From Leucosporidium creatinivorum (Eukaryota; Basidiomycota; Microbotryomycetes; Leucosporidiales; Leucosporidiaceae): 64,000 nucleotides of DNA. Position numbers and translations under genes: made by a program. Positions 25,973 through 36,671 of the stretch are shown here, piece after piece (positions within the stretch are counted from its first letter, which is position 1; every line of letters starts with the position of its first letter). The stretch is taken from contig BCKL01000018.1 of NCBI GenBank assembly GCA_001600635.1, positions 303,974-367,973 on the forward strand, written 5' to 3'. The notes below the pieces were generated by a model. The model ran no database searches, was not told the DNA's origin, and was given only the letters and a program-made list of their open reading frames with translations.

Positions 25973-26391
25973 TTATGTTCCAAAAGTCGAGTCGAGCGTT
26001 GCGAGCTAGCGAGAGAGAAGCAGCGCCGAGAACCCCGAGAACCGAGTTCAGCTCGCTCGAGAGAACGCGCGAGGGAATGAAGAGGTGATGGTGGTACAGA
26101 AACGAAAAAGGATCTTGCATGTGGGGGTTGGCTATGATGTACAAAAGAAGGGTGGTTGGCTCTACCTACTCTGAGGCGCCTTTTATGTGCCCTTGACTTC
26201 CTCCTCTCCTCCCTCCTTCTCCTTCTCCCTCTCCCTCGCCCATCCACCTAAGAAAAAACGAAAGCGAACGCAGTCCCGTCGCGCCCGCCTCGCTCCCTCC
26301 CCTTCCCCCTCCTCTCTCCTCCTTCAGCGCCTCCATCCAGCGTCGAACCGTCGATCGACCGAACCTCCGCGGCCGAAGGGAGGGAAGGGAT
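25973..26391. other. convergent 3' intergenic region
   Basis: 419 bp between VPS16 and LSM8 stops. Pyrimidine-rich on the plus strand toward LSM8. No gene seen. Confidence 0.4.
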
Positions 26392-27169
26392 CTAGTGGAT
26401 GATCTCCCGAATCGGCTCTGCGCGGACTGTTGAGAGGTCTACTGCAGCGTCGGCTTCGGGGTCGAGTTCGCCGATTAGAGTCTGTTGATCGGGCGGGCGG
26501 GCGGGGTATCGAGGCGCGGTGGTTCGGCGAGGGGGGGAGAGGAGGAGGCAGAGGGAGGAGGGGTGGGTCAGTTACAACCCCCCGGGCAAGAGCAAAGGGC
26601 GGTAGGAGAATAAGGAGAGTCTGAACAAACGTACAATGTTATCCCCCCTGACGACATACAAGCCCAATTCGACCTCCTCGACTCCCTCGTCCAACGAGTA
26701 GACGCGCTCGGAACTGTGCGAGAGGATGACGTTGGTCGTTTGGTCGAAGCCTTTGAGCTCGCCCTGTTGTAGCCGGGTATCATGTCGCCAGAGGTTGGAG
26801 CGGGAGAGGAGGGAGAAGGAGAACGCAGGGTTAGCTGAGAGGTGGAGGGAGAGAGAGGAAGGGAGGACGGACGACGATGGTACGGCCATCTTGGGTGATT
26901 ACTAGGACTTTCTCTGTTGTTGGTTGGTGCAGCGGTGGGAGGAGGAGAGCGGAGGAGAGTGAGGAGCGAAGAGAGGAGAGGGAGGGGGAGGGGGAGGGGG
27001 AGAGCAACAAGTCAGCTCTGGCTTTGAAGTACAGCTGGTAGAGAGGGCTCTAGTCTAGCTGGGCTGTAAATTGATAACTTACTGTCGACGTAGGCCGTGA
27101 GGGCGCTCACTGTAGTGGCAGAGGGTCAGCTCAGACGACGGGAGGAGAGGAGAGAGGAGCGGACTGACT
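26392..27169 (-). CDS. LSM8: LSM8, U6 snRNA-binding Lsm protein
   Basis: Subunit of the nuclear Lsm2-8 ring that binds the 3' end of U6 snRNA. Exons (minus strand): 27169, 27109-27083, 26913-26873, 26763-26635 and 26481-26392, giving 95 residues, almost exactly the family length (96 in human). The protein reads MSALTAYVDKKVLVITQDGR, then GELKGFDQTTNVILSHSSER, GLYVVRGDNI and ends REIIH; Sm1 and Sm2 motifs are both complete. The initiation codon is split: A at 27169, then a 59-nt intron (27110-27168; GTCAGT donor, GAGCTGAC branch site, CTACAG acceptor), then TG. No other in-frame ATG lies upstream in exon 2. The intron between 26634 and 26482 is long (153 nt) and G-rich on the plus strand. Confidence 0.9.
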
Positions 27170-27414
27170 AGCACAGGCAAAGGGAGAGCTGAAGAGCTAC
27201 AGGAAGGCAGAAGACCGGCAGACACGAACGAGTAGCCGAGAAGGAGAGAGATCGAGCAGCTGAGACTTGTAGAGAAGGAGCGAGCGGGCAGGAAGCTAAC
27301 CCTCTTCGAACTGCTCGTCGCGCTCCTTGGCTTCCTCCCCTCATCTTCGTCGTTCAGCTTACGCTCTCTTCTCCCGTCTCTCTCGTTCTTTCTGCTTCCT
27401 GCTACCCAACAGCA
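27170..27414. promoter_or_regulatory. divergent promoter of LSM8 and UGD
   Basis: 245 bp. Strongly pyrimidine-rich on the plus strand just before the UGD start (27330-27410). No TATA box seen. The LSM8 5' leader lies here. Confidence 0.4.
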
Positions 27415-30171
27415 ATGGCTTCCACTCAATCTCCCTTCATCCCCGTCGTAAGTACCTGCAACCTTCTCTACTACTCAGCTGCACCTCCAAAGCGCGTCCC
27501 AACGGGTCCCGAGCGCATAGCCTTCCCTTTCATCTTGAAGCTGACCTCTCCTCTCTCGGCGCTGGCAAACAGAATGTCAAGAAGATTGCTTGCATCGGTG
27601 CAGGATACGTCGGTGGCCCAAGTGAGTCCCCCTTGATCTCACTGCAGACGCGCTCAAGAAGAAGCGGGACCGACACGCGTTCAGAAGTCGGGAAGGGTGC
27701 TCGACGGCGGAAGCTGAGCTCGTCTGGGAGGGATGAGCGAGGTAGTCTGGTAGCTAAAGGTAGCTGCTGGGCTGTCCTTGCTGTCCCCCTTCTTGGTCCC
27801 CAGCAAAGCAGAAGGGGGAACGTGCTGCGATCAGGCCTAAAGCTGCTGCAAGCGGGATTAGGAAGGTTCAAGAGGGTGAGGGGAGGAAGGTTCAGACGTC
27901 GAGGGTAGGGGCAGTATGCTTTCGAGGGAGATGCTGCTGTCCGTGGTGTGCTACTTGCTCGGGAGAGTAGCGCACCCGCCTCGACGGCATCGGCGCTCGA
28001 CGCGTTCAAGTCGGGGGCGCGTGCGCTAGCTCGCTTCAGGGTAGCTCGCGGTGCAGCGGCTTGCGGGCAGCAGATGGAACAGCTAGCTGAAGTCGGGCAA
28101 GACCTATCGCACATGTCCTTCGCTCCGCTCGAAGGCTCGGGCGGAGGTCGGGCGATGGCTCGCGTCGGCTTCCCTGGCTGCAGCTGCAGCTTGTGCTTTA
28201 CTGAGGTGGTGCTCAGCTCCGAGCCTTCGTTCACTCGTGTAGGAGGAGGACTGCTGATCTCCAACCTGAGCGTGATCGTGAAGGACTGCGAGCTGACCCT
28301 CCCGCCCTCCCTCCACCAGCATGCTCCATGATCGCCCACAAGTGCCCTCACATCCAAGTCACCATCGTCGACGTCAACGCCGCCCGTATCGCCGCTTGGA
28401 ACTCGGACAACCTGCCCATCTACGAGCCGGGACTCGAGGAGATCGTCAAGGCCCGTCGTGGAAAGAACCTCTTCTTCGACACCGACGTCGACAAGGCCAT
28501 CATCGAGGCCGACCTGATCTTCGTTAGTGTCAACACTCCTACCAAGAAGAGCGGAGTTGGAGCAGGATACGCCGCCGACCTCTTGTGAGTCGTCTGTCTC
28601 TCGGCGCCGAGCTCTCGGTCGCTCGCTAATCTCCCTCCGACGTTGAAAGCTACATCGAGCTCTGCACCCGTCGCATCGCCTCCGTCGCCACCTCCTCCAA
28701 AATCGTCGTCGAGAAATCCACCGTCCCCTGCCGCACGGCCTCCTCGATGCGCACCATCCTCGAAGCCAACTCTCGTCCCGGGCTCCGCTTCGACATCCTG
28801 TCCAACCCCGAGTTCCTCGCAGAGGGAACCGCTATCGCTGATCTCAGTGCGCCGGATCGTGTGCTGATTGGATCCCTGGGAAGTCCCGAGGGAAAGGCGG
28901 CCCAGGCGGCGCTTGTGGAGGTCTACGCCAACTGGGTGCCGAGGGAGAAGGTCGTGACTACTGGTCTTTGGTCGTCCGAGTTGTCCAAGCTTGTGCGTTG
29001 CTCTCTTTCTCCCTTTCCTCTCTCTCTCTTGTCTCGCCGACTGACCCTCTCCCCGACGACCTCCAAACAGGCCGCCAACGCCCTCCTTGCTCAGCGCATC
29101 TCGTCCATCAACGCCCTGTCCGCCATCTGCGAGGCCACCGGCGCCGACGTCGATGAGGTCGCTCACGCCTGTGGGTTGGACCAGCGTATCGGATCGCGTT
29201 TCCTCAAGGCTTCGGTTGGGTTCGGTGGATCGTGCTTCCAGAAGGTGGGTTCTGGGTCTGGCTTGAGGAGGAGCGAGGAGCGAGGGAATGAAAGCTGATG
29301 ATGAGCGTTGACGTGTGCCAGGACATCCTCAACCTCGTCTACCTCTCCGAGTCGCTCCACCTGCCCGAGGTCGCCGACTACTGGCGCCAGGTTGGTCCCC
29401 TTCTTTCCTCTTCCTTCCTCCCCCCCCCCCTTCCTCCCTCGCTAACCTCCCGCAACTCGATCTAGATCACCACGATGAACGAGTACCAAAAGCGCCGTTT
29501 CTCCCAACGCGTCATCACCTCCCTCTTCAACACCATCACGGGCAAGAAGATTGCGGTGCTCGGGTTTGCCTTCAAGAAGGATACGGGCGACACGAGGGAG
29601 AGCCCTGCTGCCACCGTTTGCAAGCACTTCTTGGAAGAGAGTGCAAAGGTCAGTATCTATGACCCCAAGGTCCCCGAGGCGCAGATTTGGTTGGATTTGA
29701 CCGTGCCGGGGGTGCAGGATGGGGAGGCGCAGGGTGAGTCGAAATTTGCTTGACTCGTTGCTGGAGCGTGAGCTGATTCGGGTGAACATGATACAGTCAA
29801 GAAACAGGTCACCATCTGCGACTCGGCCATGCAGGCTGCTCTCGGAGCCGAGGGCATCGTTGTCGCTACGGGTTCGTCCTCTCTCTCCCCCGTCCTCCTC
29901 TTCCTCCCTCGCTGACTTCGAAATGAACCGTTGACAGAGTGGGACGAGTTCAAGACGCTCGACTGGCAAGCCGTCTACGAGAGCATGGCCAAGCCTGCGT
30001 ACGTTCCCCTCGCCCTCCCCTCCTCCCCGCCGAGACGAGCTCGAGCTGACCGAAACGCCCGACTTGATTATGAACAGCTTCGTCTTCGACGGCCGTGGCA
30101 TCCTCGACGCCGACAAGCTCAAGGCGATTGGGTTCAAGGTCTTCACCATTGGTCGTGGCGAGGAGATCTAA
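27415..30171 (+). CDS. UGD1: UDP-glucose 6-dehydrogenase
   Basis: NAD-dependent oxidation of UDP-glucose to UDP-glucuronate, the precursor of UDP-xylose and acidic cell-surface glycans; cytosolic. Seen: the Rossmann motif [14 protein letters not shown], then [17 protein letters not shown] and [43 protein letters not shown], the catalytic cysteine in [17 protein letters not shown], and the C-terminal [20 protein letters not shown]. Exon 1 ([11 protein letters not shown]) and exon 2 precede an exceptional 698-nt intron (27622-28319) inside the NAD-binding fold; the other introns are about 60-100 nt. Ends GRGEEI. Complete, with all key residues in place. Confidence 0.95.
27622..28319 (+). other. 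long UGD intron with hairpin
   Basis: 698-nt intron, GTGAGT donor, GAGCTGACC branch site, CACCAG acceptor. Contains a perfect 10-bp stem (27784-27793 pairs with 27810-27819, arms TCCCCCTTCT and AGAAGGGGGA, 16-nt loop). The reading frames inside do not resemble known proteins. Confidence 0.75.
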
Positions 30172-30446
30172 GATGGATCGCGGTCGACGACGAAATAGAC
30201 GGTTTCCGCTTGTGCGCTTTCCAAAAGAGCAGGTCTCGGGTTTTTCTCTAGCTGTGTGTGGTTTTCTAGCTTCTCCTCCTCTGATTTATAGATGTCCACC
30301 CCCCCCTCGCAACTCGCAGTTTTGCATGGTCGACCTCGTCTCGTCGAGAGGCGCCGAGAACGAGGGAGCGAGCGAAGCGACTGCCCCTCTCGAACCTCTC
30401 TCTGCGAGGTGTTGATCATATGCACAGGTATTCCAGCGCTGTTTGG

Positions 30447-31855
30447 CTACGCTGCAGCCATCCACAGCGCGACCGAGGGTGCCAGAATCCAGAGAGCGGA
30501 GACGGCGGCCGAGAGTGAAGCGGCTGAGATGGGTTTGGTCAGTTGGTGCAGCTCGGGGATGGTGCTGCGCTCGAGGTGTGGTTAGAGGGGTGAGCGCTGC
30601 TCATACGTATGAGGAGAGGTGTGCAACGCACCAGTTGCCCGTCTCCCCCTGGAGCGCGCTCGCCGAAGTCATCGAATAGCTTCGGAAGGAGTTGGCCGCC
30701 TGCAGTACCTACAAGTCAGCTTCGAGTGCAGCGCAAGGGTGAGGGGAGATAAAACGTACCCTGATCTCGAGGAAGTAGCTCAACCCCGCAGGGAAGTCTA
30801 CCTCCCAAGTCAGCGACGTTTCGTTCGTCTCGCCAAGAGAGATTCGGTTGCGCCCGTTGCCGGCGCCGGCGATGATGTTTTGGGTGTAGACTGTAGTAGC
30901 ACCAATTGTTAACTATAGCGGGGAGAAAATCCCGAAGAGGTGTAACGAACGCCAGACTTCGTAAGGCGGCGCCGAACCGGACCATGATAGCTCGGTGGGC
31001 TCGCAGGAGCGGATGGAGGCGAGTTGCGATTCGTCGAAGATGATCTACAAGCTTCAGTAGTAAGCTCTAGTAGTGGCTCAGAGAGGCTACTGAGGACTCA
31101 CAGGCCGATTGACGTCGGGAATGCTGAGAAGCGAGGGATCGCCGAGGATCAGTGATTCGCCTGTGTAGGAGATAAGAGCCAGTCGGCTCACCAGGAGTCG
31201 TCGGAGGATCCCAGCGTGACGTTCGCGCGCTCGATAGCTCCATACCAGACATCTCCTTCGGGCTTCGAAGAGTTTCCGCCTTCGAAAGACTGTGCCGACC
31301 GTCGAGCAAACGTCAGCTTGGCTCGATGAGGGCAGCAGACGCTCGGGAGTAGCTCACCGCGACCATAATACTGACTGTGGAGTCTGTGAGTTGTAGAGCC
31401 GGAGATCAGCGCGGACGGAGAAGGGAGTCTCGAGCAGCGAGGAGCTCACCGGATGGGACGTCGACGGGCCATTCCCAGACCCTCGACTCATTGGGCAAGA
31501 AGGTGCGCTGCTCGTAGTATACTAGAGCCTTTTGAGCGACCATCCTTGCGTCCACTGCCGGTCGACGGGAAGGTCACCTTAGCAGTTCGGCGCAGGGAAA
31601 GCCGACCGAAAGCTCACCGGTCACGACGTAGTCCTGTCCTGCCCCCCCTGCTTCTCCCTCAGGCTGCACCGCCTCAGACCAAGTAATATTGACCGGCGAG
31701 CATTGTGTGAGAGGTCCCTCGCCCGCCGAGATCTCGAGTGAGTGGTTGACGCCTGGCGGCAGAGGTCCGGCGCGCTTCAAGAACGGCGGTGGAGAGGGCA
31801 GAGCCAGGGTGCAGGCTGCTAGGAGAGCGAGTGGGAGTGCTTGCTGGAGGAGCAT
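30447..31855 (-). CDS. secreted, probably GPI-anchored cell-surface protein
   Basis: About 300 residues from a multi-exon model. Signal peptide MLLQQALPLALLAACTLALP, then an Ig/Knh1-like module opening with GPLTQCSPVNITWSE. A second module has IRSCEPTELSWSGSAPPYEVW and NETSLTWEVDFPAGLSYFLEI. The pattern C-x-P-x-x-[IL]-x-W, then P-P-Y, then SLTW is typical of basidiomycete wall-associated Ser/Thr-rich proteins. Potential N-glycosylation sites include NHS, NIT, NES, NSS, NVT and NET. The C-terminus is a hydrophobic tail (ALWILAPSVALWMAAA) preceded by small residues, as in GPI attachment signals; a single membrane anchor is the alternative. The intron after SDDS was placed to keep frame across 31115-31195. 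The exact function is unknown. Confidence 0.7.
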
Positions 31856-32192
31856 GATGTGGCGAGGGGGAGAGAAGCGGAGACGGCGATGCTTGTTGGC
31901 GCCACAGGGGAGCCAAGACCGGAAGCTCGGTGGGCAGGCGTCACGACATCATCTTGGAGCCTGCAGATGATCTTCTCGCCGAGCTTCTCATCATGCGAGC
32001 AGACAGCCGAGATGCGAAGTGAACCTCCGTGGTGTATGTAAGGATGAGCTGAGCGGGAGAAGCGTCCCGACTTGTCGTAGGCGTAGGCGATATTCGCGGC
32101 CGAGAAGCCTCGGCCGCGAGTTGGGCGGCCGGTGACCACTTCTTGCAGTCCAGTACCGCTTCTTTATACCCATCTACACTTTCTAAAGCCCT
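31856..32192. other. intergenic region upstream of GPI-type gene
   Basis: 337 bp between the start of the secreted-protein gene and the stop of the hydrolase gene, both minus strand. Must hold the promoter of the former. No motif recognised. Confidence 0.35.
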
Positions 32193-33179
32193 TTACAACC
32201 CCGCAGACTTCCTCGCTGGCAGGTCCTCCGTCTTGACCAGTCCCTTGCCTTCCACCGAGCCGCTCAACAGCACCTCCAAGATGACATCTGGCTCATCCCT
32301 GTGCACGGAGTGCGCCGCTCCCGCCACAAATGCCGTCTTGATGTGAGGGTGGGACTTGGCGAGGGCGCGAGCCTCGTTGGGAGTGAAGCATGGACCGAGC
32401 GAAGCGTCGGCGGCGAGGATGATGATGTCGGTGGAGGAGGAGTCTTCAGCGGAAGGGAGGAGGTGAGTCACGCCGATGGGGAGGTTGGTCTGTGGGCGTC
32501 GAACGGGTGAGCGCGGAGTTCGATTGAGGTCCTCGCCGAGCACCTCAACTCATCGCCGAACTCACCTCGCAGACAGCCGCCACGGCCTCAGGCGAGCACA
32601 CGTACACTCCAGCGACCTTGATCGCAGCATCCTCCCTGGACCACTTGGGATTCTTGGACAAGTAATACTCCACGGTAGCCGGGTTGCGAACCTCGCCGAC
32701 GAGCACCTCTTTAAACTTCTCGACAGCCTTCGGCGAGACCTCAAGCACCGGGTCAAGCATCACCATCCGCTTGGGCTTGAGCTGCAGAGCTGCTACGAGC
32801 TTGCCTCCGAGCGAGTGGCCCACGAGCAGGTCGAGTGGGGCTGATCCGGCAAACGCGTGGATTTGAGGGCGAAGGTGGGAGAGGAAGGACTCGATGGTGT
32901 AGTCTGTTGGACGGTCTCCGTGTCCATGGCCGATGAGGTCCGGGGCGACGACATAGTAGCCTGCAGGCGAGTTAAGCGAGAGGCGGGGAGATAGCATCAG
33001 TCAGCAAGCTGAAGAGCAGCGAGCAGCGCGTGAAGGTGCAGGAGAGTAGGCTCACCAGCATCTACCAGTCCTCGAGCGATCTTATGCCAGCTGGGCGAGG
33101 CAGAGGTGAGACCGTGGATGAGCACGGCTCGCTTAGCCAGTTCCGGCGAGCCCCATCGTGTCTCCGATACGATTGACAT
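32193..33179 (-). CDS. alpha/beta-hydrolase fold protein
   Basis: About 290 residues. Starts MSIVSETRWGSPELAKRAVL, then the oxyanion-region LIHGLTSASPSWHKIARGL, GYYVVAPDLIGHGHGDRP, the nucleophile elbow VGHSLGGKL, an acid-bearing KRMVMLDPV and a C-terminal catalytic histidine in AGAAHSVHRDEPDVILEVLL. The Ser-Asp-His triad is therefore available. The substrate cannot be told from sequence; homologues are annotated as esterases or epoxide-hydrolase-like. An in-frame ATG at 33281 would add 34 residues without a clear targeting signal. Two introns, near 32490-32567 and 32960-33055. Divergent from the NAT gene. Confidence 0.85.
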
Positions 33180-33484
33180 GGTGCACTTGTAGTAGAGGTG
33201 AGAGTCTGGACTGTCTAGTAGGTGCTGCTGCTCGGACGACAGACGACGGTGTAGTGGGAGAGAGAGAGATGCTCGGCGCACTCCCGCGCCTTGTCGGCCG
33301 AAGTGGTATCTCTGAACGAACTATGACACTGTACCCATGTGTACTCAGCCGCCTCTTTGCACTGCACCACTTTCCCTCTGCTGACCCATCCTGTTCAACT
33401 TTGACCCTCGCTCCCATTTCATCTCGCTCGCGGCCGCCGAGTTCCGGCTCTCCCTCTCTCCTCTCGCCGGCCTCCAGCTTCGAC
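33180..33484. promoter_or_regulatory. divergent promoter of hydrolase and NAT genes
   Basis: 305 bp shared by a hydrolase and an acetyltransferase, which could mean joint regulation. No specific site recognised. Confidence 0.35.
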
Positions 33485-34604
33485 ATGACGGTAGAGCAGA
33501 GCAATTTCCCTACAGCCACCTCGACGGGCCAGCTTTCCCGCCCCGACGCTCAGCTGTACCTCAGCAGAATCGGCCTCCCCCGCCTCTTGTTCGACAACGC
33601 AGCCGCTCCTCCTCCTTCTCTCGACCTCCTTCGCCAGCTTCAATCACACCACATCACACACGTCCCATTCGAATCCACCACAATTCATGTGGCCGACTGG
33701 CACGACGATGAGGCGTCCATAGAGCTGGGAGGAGGCTCCACCGTGGGGCTTGGTCAAGCCGCTTTCCATCGCATCGTGCACCTCAAGCGAGGCGGCTATT
33801 GCTTTTCGATCAACAGTACATTTGCTCTGCTGCTCCGGTGGTTCGGATTCAGGGTCTCAGAGGTCGCGGCAAGGGTGTTTGGTCAGCAAGGAGCGGATCC
33901 AGAGAAGGTGGGGTGGAGTTGGAGTCCGACGAGCCATCAATGCGCTGTAGTTGATTGGGAGGGAAGTGGAGGCAGGTGGTTTGTGGATGTAGGGTTTGGG
34001 AGCGCGCAGTCGGTGTATCCGTGAGTCTTGAGCAAGCTTCGTCGGCGCCGAGCAGCAAGCTGACTCGGGAAGCATTTCCCTTTCCGTCGAGCACAGGATA
34101 CCCTTCCACGACAACGCCGAGCAGACATCCTTTCCCCCTTCCGAACGATTCCTCCTCCGCCAAGTCCCTTCCCTTCCCGTCACCTTTATCGCCCCCTCGG
34201 CCGACCCTCTGCCTTATTGGATCGTCTCGCACTGGGAGTCGCCTGCATCAGAGGAAGGCTACTGGTCTCCCGTGTACGCGTTCACCCTCGCCTCCGTCTC
34301 TACCGCCGACTTTGTCGTCTTCAACCACTACAACAGCACCCATCCCTCGGCCGTCTTCGTCGGTTTCTTCGTCTGCACCCGACTGGGAGAGGATGGAAGT
34401 CGCAGGACATTGTACTGGAAGGAAGGGATGTTGGATCCGGAAGGGTCAGGGAAGAGGATGGCCAAGCTGCAGACGAGCCCGCCCGGCGGAGGCTCGGCGG
34501 AGAAGGGAAAGCAGGAGTGGGTGGAGATGAAGGTCGGTCCGGTCAAGAGGGTGTTGGAGCGTGAGTTCGGGATGGAGTTCCCTAGTGATTATTCGGGCAA
34601 TTGA
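33485..34604 (+). CDS. arylamine N-acetyltransferase
   Basis: Acetyl- or acyl-CoA-dependent transferase acting on arylamines and hydrazines; cytosolic. Two exons (33485-34020, 34097-34604) encode 347 residues. The catalytic triad is visible: cysteine in LKRGGYCFSIN, histidine in SPTSHQCAVVDW and aspartate in RWFVDVGFGSAQ. The N-terminal THVPFESTTIH matches the family HxxPFEN-like block with Ser in place of Asn. The C-terminal domain is longer than in bacterial NATs and acidic. Plant-associated fungi use NATs to detoxify benzoxazinoid-derived or other arylamines; that role is not shown here. Start chosen at MTVEQSNFPT because an upstream stop closes the frame. Confidence 0.9.
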
Positions 34605-35683
34605 GCGTGCGTATTGTCGCGTCGTTTCGGAGCAGCGGGAGCGAAGGCGAGCGGCTCGGCGATGGTTCGGGTCAGCTTTCTGCTCGTTCAGCTCCCTTCC
34701 CACAGCTCTTCGACGGCTCTGGGGCACCATATAGGTATCTCTGCATTCCCCGTATCCCAAACGCTCTATCTTGTCAGTCTGAGCATCTCGAAAGTGTTTC
34801 CTGGCCCGCCGGGAAAGGACAGGCTGTCGCCCTCCCGGCTGATGCAGCTGAGGCGCACGGAAGGCGCTGGGGATTTGGCAGTGAGAGCAGAGGTGAGAGA
34901 AATCTCTACTGTACCTTCTCGTGTTGCTCATGAAGGCTCTGCAGTTGCATGTGAGCAGAACGAAGCGGAAGGCGCCGGGCAAAGTACGGAGGTGGGCCAG
35001 CGAGCAAAGATGTGGAGGAGGTAGAGCTACAGATGTTCGCTCGCGGCGACGGAGGTGAGTATAACTACTCCGTAATGGATGAGGGTGGAGTCTATAGCAG
35101 TGCAACACCATGGTACGCATTACAAGCTCGCCGAGAGGTATCGCCGAGCTTGGATCACGAGCGCTGAGCCTCAGTATTCGGCCCTGGGTTAGTGGTACTC
35201 GGGTTTTGCGAATCTGTAGCTAGATGTTCCGGGCCTCGTAACCTCCTACATACCTCCCATTCCGGTCCAGCGCAACCATTCTTCGCTTCTCCCGCTCGGC
35301 TCGGCTCGGCGTGCCCTCCCCCCTTCTCTGCTTCCACAGCTCTGGGCTCTCCTTCTTCTTATTTTCTTCTGCTTTCTCTGCTTCTCGGCCACCACACCAC
35401 ACCAGCCAGCATTCTTCTCGCTTCCGTAACGCCCGCTCCCGTCTGGGGAAGCGGGAGAAGATCGTCGACCGCCGCGCTCGGCCTCTGAGCTCTGGGTTCC
35501 ACTTTGCAGTCGCTCAACAATGCTGCTTTGCTTCCTCCGTCTCGCTCGTCTTCCCCTCTCCGTTGCTGCTACGCGATACAACCCTACAACCTCACTACAG
35601 CTGTACCTCACGACAACTCGACTCCCCCCTCCTCTTTCCCCGCGTCGAAACCTTATTCCTTCGCCTCGCGTTTCTCGAGCAAG
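34605..35683. other. 1.1-kb region without a convincing gene
   Basis: The NAT terminator region and the promoter/leader of the small acidic secreted protein. A 224-codon minus-strand open frame (34446-35120) overlaps the NAT 3' exon and has Arg/Ser/His-biased shadow composition, so it was not called. The last 350 bp are strongly pyrimidine-rich, as in promoters of this genome. Confidence 0.4.
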
Positions 35684-36232
35684 ATGCCAGCGCTCAGCAG
35701 GACAGCGCTCTGCACCCTCCTACTCCTCCTACTGGTCCTCACCGCCAGCGCAACACCCACTCCCTCACCACCAGCAGGAGCAGCAGAATTCGCCGTCGCC
35801 AAGCGCGCTCCCCGAGTCATTCCTCCACCACGAGCAGCAGCAGCAGGAGCTCTCCAACGCCGCTCGGACGACAATACAGCAGCAGCAGCAGCAGCACCTC
35901 GGAAAGCTCCCTCCGACTCGCTCTTCCTCCTCCGCACTGGCGTCTCTCGCCTCCCCTCCGTTCGGTCGCGAGCAGTAGTCGGAGGCGTTAATCTGGACGG
36001 CGATTCGGATGGCGAGGAGGAAGAGGAAGAGGAAGATGAGGAACAAGAGTTGATGCAGGGTATGGAGCCGGAGAGTCAGGTGGAGGGAGGGCATGTCGAG
36101 GACGAGAATCCGGACTGGGAAAGTGAGGGGGAGGAGGGAGGGTGGGACGAGGATGAATATGAGGATGATGAGCAGGAGGGAGGTGGAAGGGGAGGAGTGT
36201 GGTGGGATCGGCGGAGGAGTATGAGGCGGTGA
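35684..36232 (+). CDS. small secreted acidic protein
   Basis: Intronless, 182 residues, not recognised. A strong signal peptide (MPALSRTALCTLLLLLLVLT, cleavage near ASATP) is followed by a basic/proline region with Kex2-type dibasic sites (VAKR at about residue 40, LQRR near 58), an Ala run encoded by a CAG repeat at about 35878-35897, then an extremely acidic half starting GDSDGEEEEEEEDEEQEL. It ends in Trp/Arg-rich GVWWDRRRSMRR. Acid-rich and base-rich segments within one secreted chain could self-associate. An upstream in-frame ATG at 35504 would bury the signal peptide and is disfavoured. Could be a processed secreted peptide or effector; nothing further can be claimed. Confidence 0.6.
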   Translation: MPALSRTALCTLLLLLLVLTASATPTPSPPAGAAEFAVAKRAPRVIPPPRAAAAGALQRRSDDNTAAAAAAPRKAPSDSLFLLRTGVSRLPSVRSRAVVGGVNLDGDSDGEEEEEEEDEEQELMQGMEPESQVEGGHVEDENPDWESEGEEGGWDEDEYEDDEQEGGGRGGVWWDRRRSMRR

Positions 36233-36671
36233 GGTGAGTTTGGCAGTGCCGAGCTGGAAGGAGCGCCGAGATGAGCTGATTGCGCCGAGCAGAGCACAGC
36301 AAAGCAAGAAGGGTGTACACTTGGTTTATGGGACGCCACCTCCGGCGAGGGGATTTGTAGCATCGTAATGTGGGGTCTGCGATTTGCCTCGAAGCTTTGG
36401 CCGGGGTGAGCGAGAGAAGCGAACGCCGAGCTGGGACTTGGAGATTGCGTGGACGCTGTGCAAGTGGCCAGTTCGGTAGGATGTGACCAAAAGCTCAAGC
36501 TTGAAGCGAGAATGTGTCGCGAGATTGAGCATCGTCGAGCAGCGCCGAGCAAAGAAGCAGCGCCGAGCAATGAAGCAGCGCCGAGCAAAGGTCCCTTTCC
36601 ACCGTCCTGTGCCTCTCCCTCTCCCGACAACGAGTCCTTCAACCGCAATGCATAGCATCTTAGCTTTTCAT
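36233..36671. other. convergent intergenic region with tandem CGCCGAGC repeats
   Basis: 439 bp between the acidic-protein and SDHAF2 stops. Holds at least five copies of CGCCGAGC, including three at an exact 18-bp period (36543-36586). Confidence 0.6.
36543..36592 (+). repeat. 18-bp tandem repeat, three units
   Basis: Units begin CGCCGAGC at 36543, 36561 and 36579; full unit CGCCGAGCAAAGAAGCAG with one A/T difference in unit two; the third is partial. Confidence 0.85.

Noticed and set aside
31115-31195. 31-nt intron (GTGAGC to ACACAG) in the GPI-type gene
   Set aside because: Too short compared with all other introns and it breaks the frame; a longer intron ending CTTCTCAG keeps the frame (joining SDDSC to IPDVNRP).
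34446-35120. 224-codon minus-strand frame
   Set aside because: Overlaps the NAT 3' exon, shows Arg/Ser/His-biased shadow composition and has no recognisable domain or start context.
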